Source: Silene latifolia (lineage: Eukaryota; Streptophyta; Magnoliopsida; Caryophyllales; Caryophyllaceae). Taken from it: DNA of 64,000 nucleotides. Below, one piece after another: positions 34,564-48,104 of the stretch; positions within the stretch are counted from its first letter, which is position 1; every line of letters begins with the position of its first letter. The stretch spans positions 122,846,269 to 122,910,268 of the forward strand of contig NC_133534.1 in the NCBI RefSeq assembly GCF_048544455.1. The letters are read 5' to 3'. The notes beneath the pieces are model-generated. The model was given only the letters and a program-made list of their open reading frames with translations. It made no database searches and had not been told where the DNA came from. The position numbers and the translations under genes were made by a program.

Positions 34564-37400
34564 TATAGATTAAAGTTATTCATTATCAAACAGGTTTTTG
34601 ATTCTTGACTAACACATCTACTTACAATGGATTGTTTCTCACAAGCTTAATTGAGATAAGTACTTTGAAACATTTTGGGTAACTATATTTCTTTGAAATC
34701 AAAATTGACCAAAATACCGCAACCACTTTAATGAAAGTTTTAAGACTAAACAAACGAATTGAAGAGTAGTCTTCATGAAATTCAATTTTGCTTCTCTAAG
34801 CAAAGATTCATTGAAATGAGTGGGAGCATTCTCTTAAACCGTTAAGAAAAGGGCGAGGTTCAAGAAGTAAAAATTAGAATGGAATTGATACAAGGTAATG
34901 TTAAAAGTAAAGTTATTGAGAATAACGATACTAAACCTATCAATCCCGACCAATAAAGTTTCCATTGTCTTAAATGTTGGACACTAGAAAGAAAACTACC
35001 CCAAGTTGTTAAAGAATAAGCAAGTTAGTTTTGGGACATCTAATAAGACTTAGTTCTTTATTTATTAGATTGACATAAATATTGCTAGTACTATTTCGTC
35101 AATATTAGAAACCGGTGGTGGTTTTCATCATTATGTTTGATACATAGGATGATTAGAATATGACGACTAGCAACAATGATGTTGAGAGATAGAGTCATTG
35201 TGTATTCAATCTAGTTTTGGGTTTATAGTTATACTTAATTACGACTATTAAGTGCATAAACTCTAAATAAGAATATAAACTTGTTAAGATACAAAAGAGG
35301 TTTCACTTTTGTGACCCTATACACCATGATTTTATGTATGGCTAGCCCATTATCAAGGTGATTATATTCTAAACCAAACTAGAATAATATATCATGTAGA
35401 TGATGCAAGACTCAAATTGGTAACCCAAGATTAAACCTTAGTTTCTGGAATGATGAACGCAAAGAGTTATCGAGTACTCTTGAAACCATTAGATCTTATG
35501 GTATATGCGTATCTTGTATTCAAAGCAAGATGTATCGTGCCTTTTTGGTTGAAAAGGAGATCAAGGTTGTAAATCATTGATCCAAAATAGGTTGATCATT
35601 TACTTTTACCAACGATTTAAGTTGACGCTAATGTGTTCACTTAATAAGGTAAATAGAGAAATCTTTGAAGAAGTTTAAAGAGTTCAAGCAATCACGATTT
35701 AGTCGTGATGGGATTATCAAAGTGAAGACCTTGATATAAGCCAAATGAAATGTGATATAGTATCACAAGATAATCTCTCTCAACACACATTATGGGATAA
35801 TGTGTGGTTGGATAAGAAAACAAACGCTATTCGATATGGTTTGGACTTCGATCAAGTTACTTTGAGTTACTTGATCCTTTTGGGGAATTTATCATTTTGT
35901 CTAAATTATTTTTCCACTAAATCTAAAACGAATCATATAAGATATGAAATGGTAGGGTACCATGTTTGTAAGTTTTTCAAAAGAAACAAATGCTCTTTTT
36001 TCTTACTATAATCACGAGTACAACGACTTGTTCCTTTTGGGGAATTTATCATTTTGTCTAAATTATTTTTCCACTAAATCTAAAACGAATCATATAAGAT
36101 ATGAAATGGTAGGGTACCATGTTTGTAAGTTTTTCAAAAGAAACAAATGCTCATTTTTCTTACTATAATCACGAGTACAACGAGATTGTGGCTCGTGAAG
36201 CTGTCTTTCTAAAATACAAGTTTATTTATAGAAGACAGAGTGGGAGAAAATATTCAAGAGCCACAAATTGTATTATGTCAAAGGATGTTATGTCGCAAGA
36301 AACTGGTCTTTCTTGGCTACATGAGACGTTTTGTGTAAAACGTTGTTTCGTCACTTGTTGAAAATGATGAATTCATGTTACTTTTAAGAAAGTAAAAGAG
36401 CTTACAACTTACAATGAAATTGTTTGATTCAAGTTGATTACTTTTGGAAAGTAATGAACATTTGACTTACATGAGAATGTTTAAGTCACAACTCAATACA
36501 AGGCTTAGAGCCATGAAAGTCCGAAATAAATTCCGAGTGGAATTGTTGGATATCCAAGAGAGATATCAAAGCTTGATTAGTTGCAAAGTGTTTTGCACTA
36601 TTCGGATCTTCTTAGGTATTGTATTTCATTATGATGATGTACATATAACGAGTAAATCTAAAACCCACTTCTTCAATTAGAAGGAATGTATTCAATACAT
36701 GTCATGAGTTTTATAGATTCTTACAATCCTAAGATAATGTGCGACTTAAGAGATTGTCTTAAGTAGGACATCAATGAGTTGGAATCAATGTTTTAATCAT
36801 GTTATGAAACCTTTCTCGATAAGTCGAGAAGTTGTGTTTATACATAAGGTTTAGTGGGAGTTACGAAAATTTTAATTAGTCTTACATGTGGATGACATAT
36901 TGATCATTGAGAATGATTTAAGACTTTTGGAGTAATATAATACATCTTTAATATCCAGATTTATGAAAATAAATCTACATGATATTAGCGTCAAATAAGA
37001 AGTCTTATGTTGACAAGATTCATCACTAAGGTCAATCGAGTTGAACATATTTCATTGATTCCATTTGCTTCCGCTGCCGAATCAATTAAATAGGAAATGA
37101 TGTATAACACTTCATATACTTTGAGTATGATGAATTGATCAAATCGAATTTAAGTAATAATTACCAAGTAAGCCATAAAGATTACCCTTAAGTGCTTGCA
37201 GAAGCATTAAGGATGTAATGTAAAGTGTTTTTGATGCAATTTTGTGTAAGGGTGTTACACAAGTGACAATTGACAATTGAGATTGCGCATGGTTTCTGAC
37301 AAAACCATAATCAAAACACATTAGGATGGTTAAGATACCATTATGGCTATGTTATTTAAGAAATAGATTTTATAGAATCGTTCTAGGCAATAAAGAACAA
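34564..37400 (+). pseudogene. pol: Copia gag-pol relic
   Basis: A gag knuckle relic lies at about 34966-35005 (CLKC, then GH and KR in a shifted frame). A protease relic is near 35071-35135 (ILETGGGFHHY, corresponding to the DTGCGSH region). The GAG-pre-integrase region is near 35440-35560 (NAKSYRVL). The RT catalytic block is LVLHVDDILIIEND at 36876-36917, with HVDD at 36885-36896 in place of the usual YVDD. Stops and shifts fall throughout, and no frame longer than about 90 codons survives. A 157-bp tandem duplication at 35875-36188 disrupts it further. Confidence 0.75.
35875..36188 (+). repeat. 157-bp tandem direct duplication
   Basis: The segment 35875-36031 is repeated at 36032-36188 with almost no change. 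It lies inside the copia relic and therefore arose after decay began. Confidence 0.9.
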
Positions 37401-38501
37401 TGAGAAATATTTACAACGGAAATTGAGTACACTTGCAATCATGGGATGTGCAAGAAGGATGAGTCCCGCACACTGTGAAAACAGTGGGAGCTGTTCTAAG
37501 GCTAGAAGGCCTATGTCTTGATTGGATCTCGACACGTACTCAGAATGTTTTGTAATACAAATGTATACATTATAAAGGAAAACGAGTATGTAGTAAGGTT
37601 GAGTAAGGTACAAGAAGTTGATCAAATCTACTAACCAAAGCCTTCTCATAGGCTTAACATGATAAGTCATGTCATATGTCATTTCAATTGCATTGAAATG
37701 AACAACTACATATAAGATGAAAATGGATTATAAAATATGAAGTAATAATCAGTTATTGACTCTTCATATGTGATAATCACATTTGTCGTTCGAGTTTTTA
37801 AATATAAAAACTCTCTTTTACTTTGTTACATCCAAACGGGTTGTAGAGACAATTGAACCCCGTTAAAGCGAACTCGGATTAACATAGTATTCGCCCATAG
37901 TCACTTGTATGAGGTGACGTCTCGAAGTGACTAGAGTGTGATGCGATTGATGGCAAGTTCAAGTGCCATAGAGTCATGTGAGATGACTAGTCCATCACAT
38001 AGGCAGACTGTTAGGAACACTTTGTCGGGCCTTATGACCGCTTATAGAGTTCTGGCAAATTTATATAGCCTGGTCGTGGAGAGAGCTACTATAGTATTCT
38101 AATGAGTCGATTATTTTGACTAAAGACAATTCGCCTAAGATGGCACAGTTTAAGATTAACTTTGATTTGTGTTACTACGACCTTCGTAAATGGGGTCAAA
38201 TGGGCATATTTTTGGTTATGATGGCTGTGGCTGGTCGAAGGGAATGAGTGCGACAGGAATTGTCCACCCCTAGTCAGGGTTATAACAATATCTTAGGGCC
38301 ACTCGAGGAGTAATGAACTGGAAATGCGTGGCCACGCTCGGAAAATATCTATGGCAGATAAATCCGGTCAATCAGTTATTCTCCAGATCGAGGAAACCAC
38401 TCTCGATATGATCACTTGCAAGTACGACCTGAAAGACACCTTCAATTGAGTGGGAGATAGTAATAGGACAAGAGAATTGGTGATGCACACTTGTCGAGGA
38501 C

Positions 38502-38511
38502 AAGTGGGAGA
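38502..38511 (+). other. Copia polypurine tract
   Basis: AAGTGGGAGA just before the LTR start TGTTGG, the usual Ty1/copia arrangement. Confidence 0.8.
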
Positions 38512-38512
38512 T

Positions 38513-39791
38513 TGTTGGAATATGTGTCCTCCGACAATAATGCGATCACAACTGTCGATCATGATGATCACATGTTTAAGTCTCATTTTAAAGAATACAA
38601 TTGGGAAGTAATATTTAACTGTCAACTGATCTACACATATCGGTAGTTATTGGCAGACTAGAGTTTGACATTACTGTCGTACAACGGTGGTGATCAGTTG
38701 ATCCCCTTAGGTCATACCTAAAGGGTAACACTCTTAATTGAATATTTAATTGATCGTATGACGAAATGGGTTAATTAAATTACTTAAAATTAACGGACGA
38801 TTTTGGAAGTAATATTTACGTGTCTCATTGTAATTTGATTAAATAAGATACGGTCTAAGTAATCGAATTGTTTTATTACTTAGATGAAATTATTGTTTAC
38901 GGAAACAATTGAAACGGAATGAATAATTTATTATAAATACAAGATGTTGTGATTTATAAATTGGTAAACCATTTTTGGTACATGTAATTGTGAATTACCA
39001 TGTTAATTTTATAAGTGACATATTTTATTAATATGTTGATTTTTAATGGTTAAAAATACATTTTATAAATAAGATGTCATGAAATGTATCACATGTGACA
39101 TATTGACAAAATCACAAATAAAATGGACTCATCCATTTTATGTATGTGTACCGAAATGGAGGGAGTATTTAGGATAAAATTGTGTTGATTATGTTAAGTG
39201 GAAAACATGATGATTAACCTAATAGACTAGCTTTGCATGCCTAATTGCTTTTGTGAAGAGCATCTTGGCCATGCATTGGGTCCTTTCTTCCCCCCCACTC
39301 GATTTCCACCTAGAAAAGAAGAGTGTTTCTTCTTTAATCATTCCTCTTTTACACTACATATTTTTCTAGTGTAATTTCATTCTACTCTCTAACATTATTA
39401 CTAGAACTTAGAGAGATAGAAAATAATCCATCATCTTTCCTTCTCTTGGCCGAAATACTAGAGAGCAAAAACAATATTTTGGGTCAATTTTTGGTAAGAT
39501 TAATATTGTTCTAGATCAAATAATATTAATCTTTTAAGAGGTTACCTTGGGTATATGCTTTTGGGAGAGATTCTAAACTTGAATCTTTGTTCATCCATAT
39601 GAGGAAAGCTCAAGAACTAACAAGAAGGAGATCTTGTTGGTGCCCATGAAACCGAAATAATCTTAGTAAGGGTTGATGATTTCTTCTCTTTTAATTTATG
39701 TTTGCATGCATAAGATTTGTAATTAATTTTATGACTAAATTAATTAAAACATATATGAATATGTTAACTATTGAGATATATATTTCCAACA
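38513..39791 (+). repeat. 3' LTR of Ty1/copia element
   Basis: 1279 bp, TGTTGGAATATG...TTTCCAACA. The first ~60 bases resemble the reverse complement of the end of the solo LTR at 44750-46047, so the two belong to related copia families. Confidence 0.85.
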
Positions 39792-40970
39792 CGAACAACG
39801 GTGGGCATGGAGTTTAGGTTGTGCAACCTAGACCAAAGTCTTTCCCTTGATCAATTTGCCTACATTTTCGGTCTTGAAATGCCCACCAACTATATCGATA
39901 AACCCGATAATTTCGATGTGGACCATCTTTGGAGGGCTATTTCCAGGAGGAATTTTACCGGTTTAAAGCAATGCTATACCTTCGCCATCCAACATCCGGT
40001 GATTTGAATCACCGAGCGCTTTGTGGCCGGTACCATCAATGGGAGGTACGAACAAGATAGGTGTACTCTCATTGATTTAACTTTTCTTGAGTCCTATTTG
40101 AATGTTCGAGGGACGAGGCGCTACAACTTCAACGCACCCCTTGAGATACTTACTAGGCTTCATGATTTTGCTCAAGGGACCACCCAACTCAAGACCTTCG
40201 TAATGGGAGGTCTAAATACTATTTTGGCCAACTACCTTTGCCCCGGGTTCAACGCCCGTGGGATCCATACTCCTCTTGAGGGGAGGACTTTGATTGATGA
40301 GCACACCGTTTTCACCCATCACCGATGGTGTAACTACACTCAAGACGGGAGTGTAGAATGGTACACCAAAGGATGCACCTCAATCACCCTTGAGGGTTGG
40401 AAGATACCGGGCATTGACCCAAGATTGAGCCCATATTCGCCTCCACCAAGCTACCTCCTTGATATTCAAATTCTCGACAATCCCCCTCAAAGAGAAGAGC
40501 CGCCCCGCCAACAAGAAGTACCTCGTGGGGTACCGGGAAGGCCTACTCTCCCACCTTCCTTGCCCATCCCACCATACCCTACTCCTTATACCGAATTCCG
40601 ACCGGAAATCCCCAATACCTCGGGTATTAATGATTTGATGAAACTCATGAATAGAGTGGACCTCGGGGTACATGAAGGGAGGGTCGACAACTAATTGGCC
40701 CTTTATCCCCAATACTATAACATGGCTCAACAAGGGTATATTGACCCCAATGGTCCTAAGCCCTCTTGGGCACAACCACAACACTTGTTCCCTAATCAAG
40801 GGAACCAAGCTTAGGATTGCGATGGCGGAGAGCATTCTACCCAAGGTGGAAGGTACTCGAGTCAAGGAGGAGAGTTTGACCAAGGAGGGTATTGGGGCCA
40901 AGCAAGAGGGTATGACCAAGCCGGGAGCTCTCACCAATATGGGTACCAAGATGAGGAGGATGACGAGTGA
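39792..40970 (+). pseudogene. ATHILA ORF1-like pseudogene of B2
   Basis: 5' part lost where the copia LTR ends at 39791. The remaining frame (EFRLCNLDQSLSLDQF, LWRAISRRNFTGLKQCY, LTFLESYLNV) aligns by eye with the middle of the B1 protein but is clearly diverged. Three nonsense codons lie in one continuous frame at 40005, 40692 and 40812; the frame closes at 40968. The C-terminal part is Pro-rich and then Gly/Gln-rich (YSSQGG, YWGQARGY), ending acidic (DEEDDE), unlike the B1 and B3 tails. It represents another ORF1 subfamily. Confidence 0.72.
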
Positions 40971-43088
40971 AAGAGGCCTACCTCACCACCTCCATTTGTA
41001 TGATACCCCTCTCTCCCTCTCTCTTTTGTATATACATTGCATTTAGTGTAGTTTTCACATGCATTTGTATCATATCTCATTTGCATTAGTTAGTTCATAT
41101 AGTATAGTTGCATTGTAATATATTTCACATGATTCATGTTGATAGTTGCATATAAACTAGAATTCATGCATAGGCACTAATGACCAAACCTATTCCTTTT
41201 CTACACTAGAAATAGTGCTTAAATCGGTTTAGGGAGGTTTGATCATAGGTGACCATAGTTTACTAGAAAACATGCACCATATAATATAGTTTAGATTGCA
41301 TTCATTTGTTATATATGACATATAAAATTGCATTTAGTTAGAGCATGCATTCATATCATATCATTGCATTAGCACTTTAATTTCCATAAAATCGAAAAAT
41401 CCAAAAACATGTATTTCCTTTTTATTCCTACTCCTTCATGTACATTGAGGACAATGTCCAAAATAAAGTGGGGGATGAGAATTTATATTCCAAAAATGCA
41501 TAAAAATTGAAAAATTTAGAAAAATCGCAAAAATATGTTCTTTAAATTCAAAAAACAAAAATCCATAAAAATTTAAAACTTTGAAAAACCAAAAACATGT
41601 TCTTTAATTTAGTAGTGTAGAATTGCATATACTTGTGCTTTTGTTCTCTTCTCACATAGATACAACACTACATTTGAGGCATTAGCAAGGGAAAATGAAG
41701 ACCGCTTGGTATGATCGCTCTAATCTCTACTTCCCTTCCATTTCCATTTTGTTCATATGAGGACGATGGGCTTACATGTCAAGGAGGATGTGGTGTATTT
41801 TGTTGTTGCGGTTTGTGTATCAATGTTTTGTTAGGAGTTGCATTTAGTTTATATGGCATACTAGTTGGTAGAATCATTTGCATTAGGATGTATATATGTT
41901 AGTTGCATCATGGCATGTAGTTTGCATGTTAGAAATTTTTTGCGAAACCGTCTACTTGGGAAGCTTGACAAGTGTATATAGGCCCTAGTAGATGCTTTTT
42001 TCTTCTTAAGACTTTGCTTGTTAGAATACTTGTAAAACAACCTAGGATGTGTCATGCTAGTATCCTTTGACCCATGGATTAAGGCCTAGTCAAGAGTACC
42101 TTGTGGTGTGATAACTCCTTGGCTACCGTTTATTCCAAGGTGACCCTTGAAACCATGCAACCATCATTCATCCATGTTCTACCACATTTTGTCATCAAAG
42201 GGAATGGTCACAAAAATGATTCAAATTTGAGTTCAAGAAATGAAAAGAAAAGAAAAGAAAAGAAAAAGTTTGTAAAAAAAAAATGCATCAAATGAAAAGA
42301 GGAGCAAAAATAGAACTCCTAAAGCTTCAAATATAAGTCACCCTCAGTACATATGGGGTGACTTTGAAAATCTTCAAAAAGAAAATGCAAAAAGTTGAAA
42401 AGTTGTCAAGTATTAAATTGCCAAATATCAAAAGAAATGGCAAAAGAAAGTGTTCTCAAATGTTATATGCCACAAGAAATTGGGGGGAAAAACAAAAACA
42501 AAAGCAAACTACCAAAGTGAAACTCAAATATCTATTGATCCCTTTATCCATCGTATCCATTTTTGTGCATGGTAGAGAGGGGACGACCCTTCTTCTTGTC
42601 CAGGCAAGAAGGGGAATTCCGCGATCATCCAGTGTTTCTAACACCATAGGGAGTCTATTCTTGACAAAAGCATTTAACGATTGAGGACAAAGGTACCCTA
42701 GTTTGACACAATTTGGAGGTGATTTATTGGTATCCTTCTAGGATTAGTAGTTTGAAGAAATTGCATCTATGAAGGAGTGTGTACCCTTGAATTGCTTCCC
42801 TTGTAGATAATTTTCGCCACTTAGATGAGAAAAGTGGCTATTCTTTTGTAGATGCATCCATTATTTGATTTTGTGTGCTTAATGCTTGGATGTGTCGCCA
42901 TTTCGGCAAGACCCACCTTGCCTTGCAAGAAGTGTCCTACCTCATGGTTGTCTTGTTGTGAGTTGAAGGGCCGAAGTGAGACCCGCTAATTGTCTCATAT
43001 CGGTTATATTAGTAGGATAGTTTAAATAAAGGACTAGTTTTTATCACCTCTTTACTCGGGACGAGTAAAGGTTCGGTTTGGGGATATT
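40971..43088 (+). other. Noncoding 3' region of B2
   Basis: Shared with B1, B3 and the 51-63 kb array. It has the ACATTG-AGGA-CAATGT hairpin at 41442-41457, a polypurine-like CGGTTTAGGGAGG near 41225 and the terminal polypurine tract. No gene. Confidence 0.7.
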
Positions 43089-44746
43089 TGATATGATCAT
43101 TATTTGCGCACATTTAGTCCCCTAATTGAGCCTATTTTGCATACTATTATAACATTCTACGACCATTTTTTTCGTCAAATGCTTTCTATTTGCTTTTCTA
43201 TCGCATTTCATATGTTTTGTAGGAGAGAAGACAATAGGGGGGAAATTCCCGTCTTTCGCGCATATTCGGAAGCTATTTGAGGATGTTGATGGACTAGTAT
43301 GAAGAGGAAGCGAGAACTAAAGACCAATTCTACAAGAATAAAAAGAAAGTGAAGAGAAAGGATTCTGTCACAGAAGACGAGCGGCTTGCACACAAGACGC
43401 CCGTCCTGAAGTGACAACCCGTGCGTCCAAGAAACAAAGACGCCCGGATTCCTCCAAAGAATCCGAGCGGATTCCCATGAAGACGCCCGTGCCCAACCTC
43501 ATTAATCCGCATGTCTTCCTCCCTGGACGGATGGACCGTGACATCTTCCACCGAGATGCCCATCCATCCAAAAAGACCAGCGTTTCCCTGCTTAAAACTC
43601 AAAAGTGTAATTACTAATTTAGCCTTAGTTAACCTAATGAATCCCTACTATATATACCCCATTTATAATAATCAAACCATGAAGTTTTTATTAGACTATA
43701 ATCAAGTTTCTTTAGATTAAATAAAGCTTTCTGAGATTAGATTAGGAGTAGATTAGAATAGATTAATCTCAATCTTTCCACAAATCTCACATTAATCTCT
43801 CCTTAATTATTGTTCAAGTTTATTATTTCAAGTTCAACACTTTTGGGTAATTGAAGATTATTGGGTTATTATTGGAGGATTGACAACCCTTCATCAATCA
43901 ATCAAGTTTCTTCTATTATTCTTTGCTTTATTATTTGGATCATCTCAAGTTTGGTATAATTCCTTTACTCTTTAATCTTTATTGTTCATTTCTTCATTCT
44001 ATTATCATGTTTATACTTGTTGTGATGATTGACACCATTAATGACATGTTTCCCATGATAATGAGTGAGTAGTTTCTTTAGCTAGGATTAGTGGGTAATT
44101 AGGGGAAACTAACATGGGATTGATTCATGCTTAATCTAATATATTCACATGATTAAACTGCTTGCTTGTTGTGATGTCAACTTTATGCACATGTTATGTT
44201 TGATGAAATGCTAAGCCTATGAATCCTTGCATTTACAACCATCCCTTATCTACTCAACTTGACTTGTAAGATATAAACCGACTAGAGTCTTGTTAGACCA
44301 TGCATAGAAGTTGAATAGGAGGAAAGTAAGTCGACTTGTAGGTGTTGTACAATCTAATCGATTCGGCTTCGGGACCCAACTCTTCCTATGAACCGTAAGA
44401 CATAAACCAACTCGGTTCCTCCACAACATTACTTGCTTGCAACTTTGTAAACATGTTTGTATGATCAACACCATGAATCCCCTATGAACCCATGATATCC
44501 TAGCACTTTTAATCAATTGTTTACATCTTCCGTTTCATTGCTTGTTTTACTCTATTGCTTTTATTAGTTTAGAAAATAACTACAAACCCAACCAATTGTG
44601 ACAAGCATAAATTTAGATAGATAGACTTAGAACCCAAAGCACATCATCCCATGGATCGACCTCGACTTACCGCTAACTAGTAGTTTGTTGAGTCTTATAA
44701 ATGTGTTTTGATTAGATGTGACCCGACGACATTGCATTCCACATCA
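43089..44746 (+). repeat. 3' LTR of B2 (family B)
   Basis: 1658 bp, TGATATGATC...CCACATCA. Eight palindromic modules have centres 43380.5, 43400.5, 43422.5, 43443.5, 43466.5, 43486.5, 43510.5 and 43530.5 (spacings 20, 22, 21, 23, 20, 24, 20). This is the most diverged family B LTR in the window, yet it keeps the count and spacing. Confidence 0.88.
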
Positions 44747-44749
44747 TAC

Positions 44750-46047
44750 TGTTAGGTTCATATACCTATTATTAGACTCTTCTAATAGTGAACTAATTAA
44801 CTTGTTAATTATTTGTTCTTTAGATCTAGTGCATGCATAACAAAATGAAAGATTTATAAGAAAAACAATGTTCCTTACATTGTTAGGTGTTTCGAAATAA
44901 TGGGCACAAGTAAGGTCACCTTCCTTCACTTGTTCTTGAGCTAAATATGATGGATGATCCTCCTAAGACTCCAAGTATAGAAGTCACTCCAATAAATTGC
45001 ACCCAAGATTAATCCCAAAAATTCCTACTAATATTAACTAGATATGTAGTAGAAATATATCCTTAATAATACTAATGTTCTTTTATTACTACCTCTAGTA
45101 ATAGATTGGAGAGTATTAGTATAGTAGAGAATTTATTGCAATAGCATATGAGGAAAAATAGAGAGAAAAACAACACAAGCACACACACTAGGAAAAATGA
45201 GCAAATGATGCTCTATTCCTTAAGGCCAAAACCGGTGGCCTTATGCATTTGTAGGGAATCTTGTGTTTTTGCTTTTACTCTATTGTTTAGTGTAGGTAGA
45301 GTGTAGGAAGCCTAGGTGTAAGATGTAGTATGTAAAGGCTAGTGTGATATGTCACAATCACACAATAACCAACATTAATATAAGACAAAAGAGCATCTAT
45401 TGTGCTCTTAGTTTGGCCGAAATATTGGTCTTATTTTGGTCCATTTTTGCCTTTTGTCATTTGTCCCACAAATGCTTATAAGTCATATATTTAATTATCT
45501 TACATAATTAATTATTAATGTAATCATTTAACACTTAAATATTACAATTAATAATATTATATACACTCCACTTTTTGAGTAGTATACTATCATTATATCA
45601 TCATATAATGGGTCCCATAATTACTAGTTGGTTAAAATTACAACTTATTGCAACTTTAGATAACTAATTACTTCTACCTCAAAACTTATATTAAAACCTC
45701 AACTAATTTAGTAATTTAACACTTAATTACTAAACTAAATCTTATTTAATCACATTAAAATAAGACGCAAAATTGCACTCCCACAATTAAGGAATTAAGT
45801 AATTCGTATCGCATACAATTAATTAATTATCTATTTGGGCCTCATCCTATAGGTGTGACCTAAAGGGATCAACTGACCACCACCGTCACACGACAGGAAT
45901 GTCAAACTCTAGTTAGCCAATCATTACCGATTAATGACGGTCAGTCGACTGTATAAAGAATCATCCCTCACGTATTCTTAATATGAGATTTAATAATGAT
46001 TTTTAAATCATGTGATCGCACTATTGTTGAGGACACATTTCCCAACA
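44750..46047 (-). repeat. Solo Ty1/copia LTR
   Basis: 1298 bp; on the minus strand it starts TGTTGGGAAATG and ends CTAACA. Target duplication CATAC lies at 44745-44749 and 46048-46052. No internal sequence. It inserted at the junction between the B2 LTR and the A'-type remnant. Confidence 0.9.
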
Positions 46048-46235
46048 CATACACCTTTTAGTTTAGAAAATCAATTATAACCCCCTCCCCCCCCCCCCCC
46101 ACCCCATTTTGTGACCAAATAGACAGACTCTTTACAGATATCTTGCCTCCCTGAGGAGATCGACCTGACTTCCCTAGCTATATAGTTAGTTTAGTTAGTT
46201 ATGTTTGATAGGTATACGACTGCCCTGTCAAATTT

Positions 46236-46253
46236 TGGCGCCGTTGCCGGGGA
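46236..46253 (+). other. Primer-binding site, exact tRNA-Asp complement
   Basis: TGGCGCCGTTGCCGGGGA, five bases after the LTR end. The only exact plus-strand copy in the window. Confidence 0.88.
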
Positions 46254-46264
46254 GGCTGTTGTGT

Positions 46265-46366
46265 ATGCCCAGGTCAAACAGGTTGGAGTTAGTTTCAGCT
46301 GATTCTGAGCCAGAGAGACTGTTCAGGCATAGACTCCGTCTGCAAAAAGAATCACGAAAGGAAGAA
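46265..46366 (+). pseudogene. gag: gag N-terminus, truncated by B3 insertion
   Basis: 34 codons, Arg-rich (RHRLRLQKESRKE), like the N-terminus of A2 gag. It is cut by the B3 LTR; AAGAA at 46362-46366 is the expected left target duplication of B3, whose partner is outside the window. Confidence 0.7.
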
Positions 46367-48104
46367 TGGCCGGACTAAATCTTTTCGGTAACTTGTCGTT
46401 AGGAGCACCTAGACCAAAACACAATTTATAGCGTCACAAACAACTCTACAATTAGTAAAGAGGCAAGTAAAGGTCGGATCCCAAGGGACGGGAATTGAAA
46501 TGAGATTTCTATTGAAACTAGTGGTGTCTTAGGGGTGTCACAATTTGGGTTGATGTAGAAGGTCACTGAACTAAATAGCAATGAAAGTAAACAAGCAAGA
46601 TGAATTGAAAAGGGTTGTAAACAATTGATAAAAAGCACTAGGGTGTCATGGGGTCATAGGGGATTCATGGGAATTGATCATACAAATATGTTCTCAAGTT
46701 ATAAGCAAGCAATTATTGTTGTGATGGATTGAGTTGGGTTATATCTTACAATCCTAGGAAAGTTTGGGTCCCGGAGCCGAATCGATTAGATTGTACAACA
46801 CCTACAAGTCGACTTAGTCTTCCCTACTCAACAACATGCATGGTCTAATGAGACTCGAGTTGGTTTATGTCTTACAAGTCTCATTGAGAAGGTAGGTGAT
46901 GGGTAAAAAATGCAAGGATTTATAGGCTCGCATTTCATCAAACATAACATGTGCATGAGTTGAGATCAAAACAAGCAAGCAAATAAACCATGAAAGCATA
47001 TTAATTTAAGCATGAATCATTCCCCATGTTGGTTTCCCCTAATTACCCATTATCCCTAGCTATGGAACTACTCACTCATTATCATGTTGAACATGCTAGC
47101 AAGGTTGTCAATCATACCAACACAGTGAAATATGATGAACAAATGAAAGTAATTAGCAATAATTAAAAAGGGATTAAGAGAATTATACCTACTAATGATT
47201 CCAATAATAAAGCAAAGAATAAAAGAAGTACTTGATGCTTGATTGAGAGGTTGTCAATCTCCCAATAATAACCCAAATAATCTTCAATTACCCAAAATAA
47301 AGGATGAACAAAAGAGAGATTAAGGAAATAAAACTTGTATTAAAACTTGATTAATTGTTGATTACAAAACTAAAGAGAGATTTGATTGATATTAACTACT
47401 CTAAGAATTGATAAGAAGAACATGCTCTTCTAATTAGACTAATGGGGTATTTATAGTGGGGATTAGGTGTAGGAATTAGGGTTAACTAAGGGCTTAAATG
47501 ATGATTAAGTCCCTACTTAGGGAAACGCCGGTATTTTCTGAAGGATGGGCATCTTTCTTGAAGTTTGAAGAAACGAATTTGCGCAGTCTTGGAATCCGTG
47601 CGTCTTAGGCTGGGGACGGCCGGATTCCTGTGTCTCTGCCCATGCGTCTTTGGGAGAAGACGGGCGTCTTCTGGGGTTGCTGCCCGGGCGTCTTGTAAGG
47701 AAGACGCACGGATTGTGAAGGTGGAGGACGGGCGTCTTCTAGGGAAGACGCACGGGTTGTCATGCAGCGTGCTTTCTTATTCTTTTCTTCCCTTTTCTTC
47801 ATACAATCCTTGGGGATTTCCTCGGGGATGCAAGGATCTTTTCTCATCATTGCCCATCTACTATAATATGTACAAAGGCCTTCTAATCTTGTCTCTCCTT
47901 GATGCTTGGTCATTGAATTCAATCAATTTAGTCTCATTTTGCATGAAAATGCAAGGTTTGCACTCCTTTCCTACCAAGAACACAAAACCTCAAAGATTAT
48001 GCAAAACAAAGAACTAAAGACAATAAATGACCCAAATATGCACTAAAAAGCATGGGAACAAGGCTAATTCGGGGACTAAATATGCTCTAATTATGGTCAC
48101 ATCA
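46367..48104 (-). repeat. 3' LTR of B3 (family B)
   Basis: 1738 bp, TGGCCGG...CACATCA on the plus strand. The eight-module array is at 47593-47759. Followed by the minus-strand polypurine tract. Confidence 0.9.

Larger units (their letters stand above)
34564..39791 (+). mobile_element. Decayed Ty1/copia element with 3' LTR
   Basis: Interrupted on the left by B1. Recognisable blocks in the order gag, protease, integrase, RT place it in Ty1/copia. It ends in a polypurine tract and a 1279-bp 3' LTR at 38513-39791, which abuts the ORF1-like pseudogene of B2 (predicted TSD CGAAC at 39792). All frames are broken. Confidence 0.82.
39792..44746 (+). mobile_element. B2: 3' half of a family B element
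   Basis: Contains the ORF1-like pseudogene, a 2.1-kb 3' region, polypurine tract (GGTTTGGGGATATT, up to 43088) and 3' LTR. The rest is missing on the left of the copia insertion. Confidence 0.85.
46053..46366 (+). mobile_element. Remnant of an A'-type element: LTR end, PBS and gag start
   Basis: The sequence to 46230 matches the 3' end of the element 1 LTR type (GACTTCCCTAGCTATAT, ending TGTCA). A perfect tRNA-Asp PBS follows at 46236-46253, and gag starts at ATG 46265 (MPRSNRLELV), read openly until B3 cuts it at 46367. A run of 14 C near 46088 is inside the LTR part. Confidence 0.8.

Noticed and set aside
39771..40007. ORF1 start within the copia LTR
   Set aside because: Codons before 39792 belong to the copia LTR end; the fusion is an insertion artefact and has no ATG at the frame start.
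46085..46100. Run of C as a functional G-quadruplex site
   Set aside because: A single homopolymer of about 14 C in a decayed LTR remnant without partner runs or conservation in related LTRs; slippage explains it.
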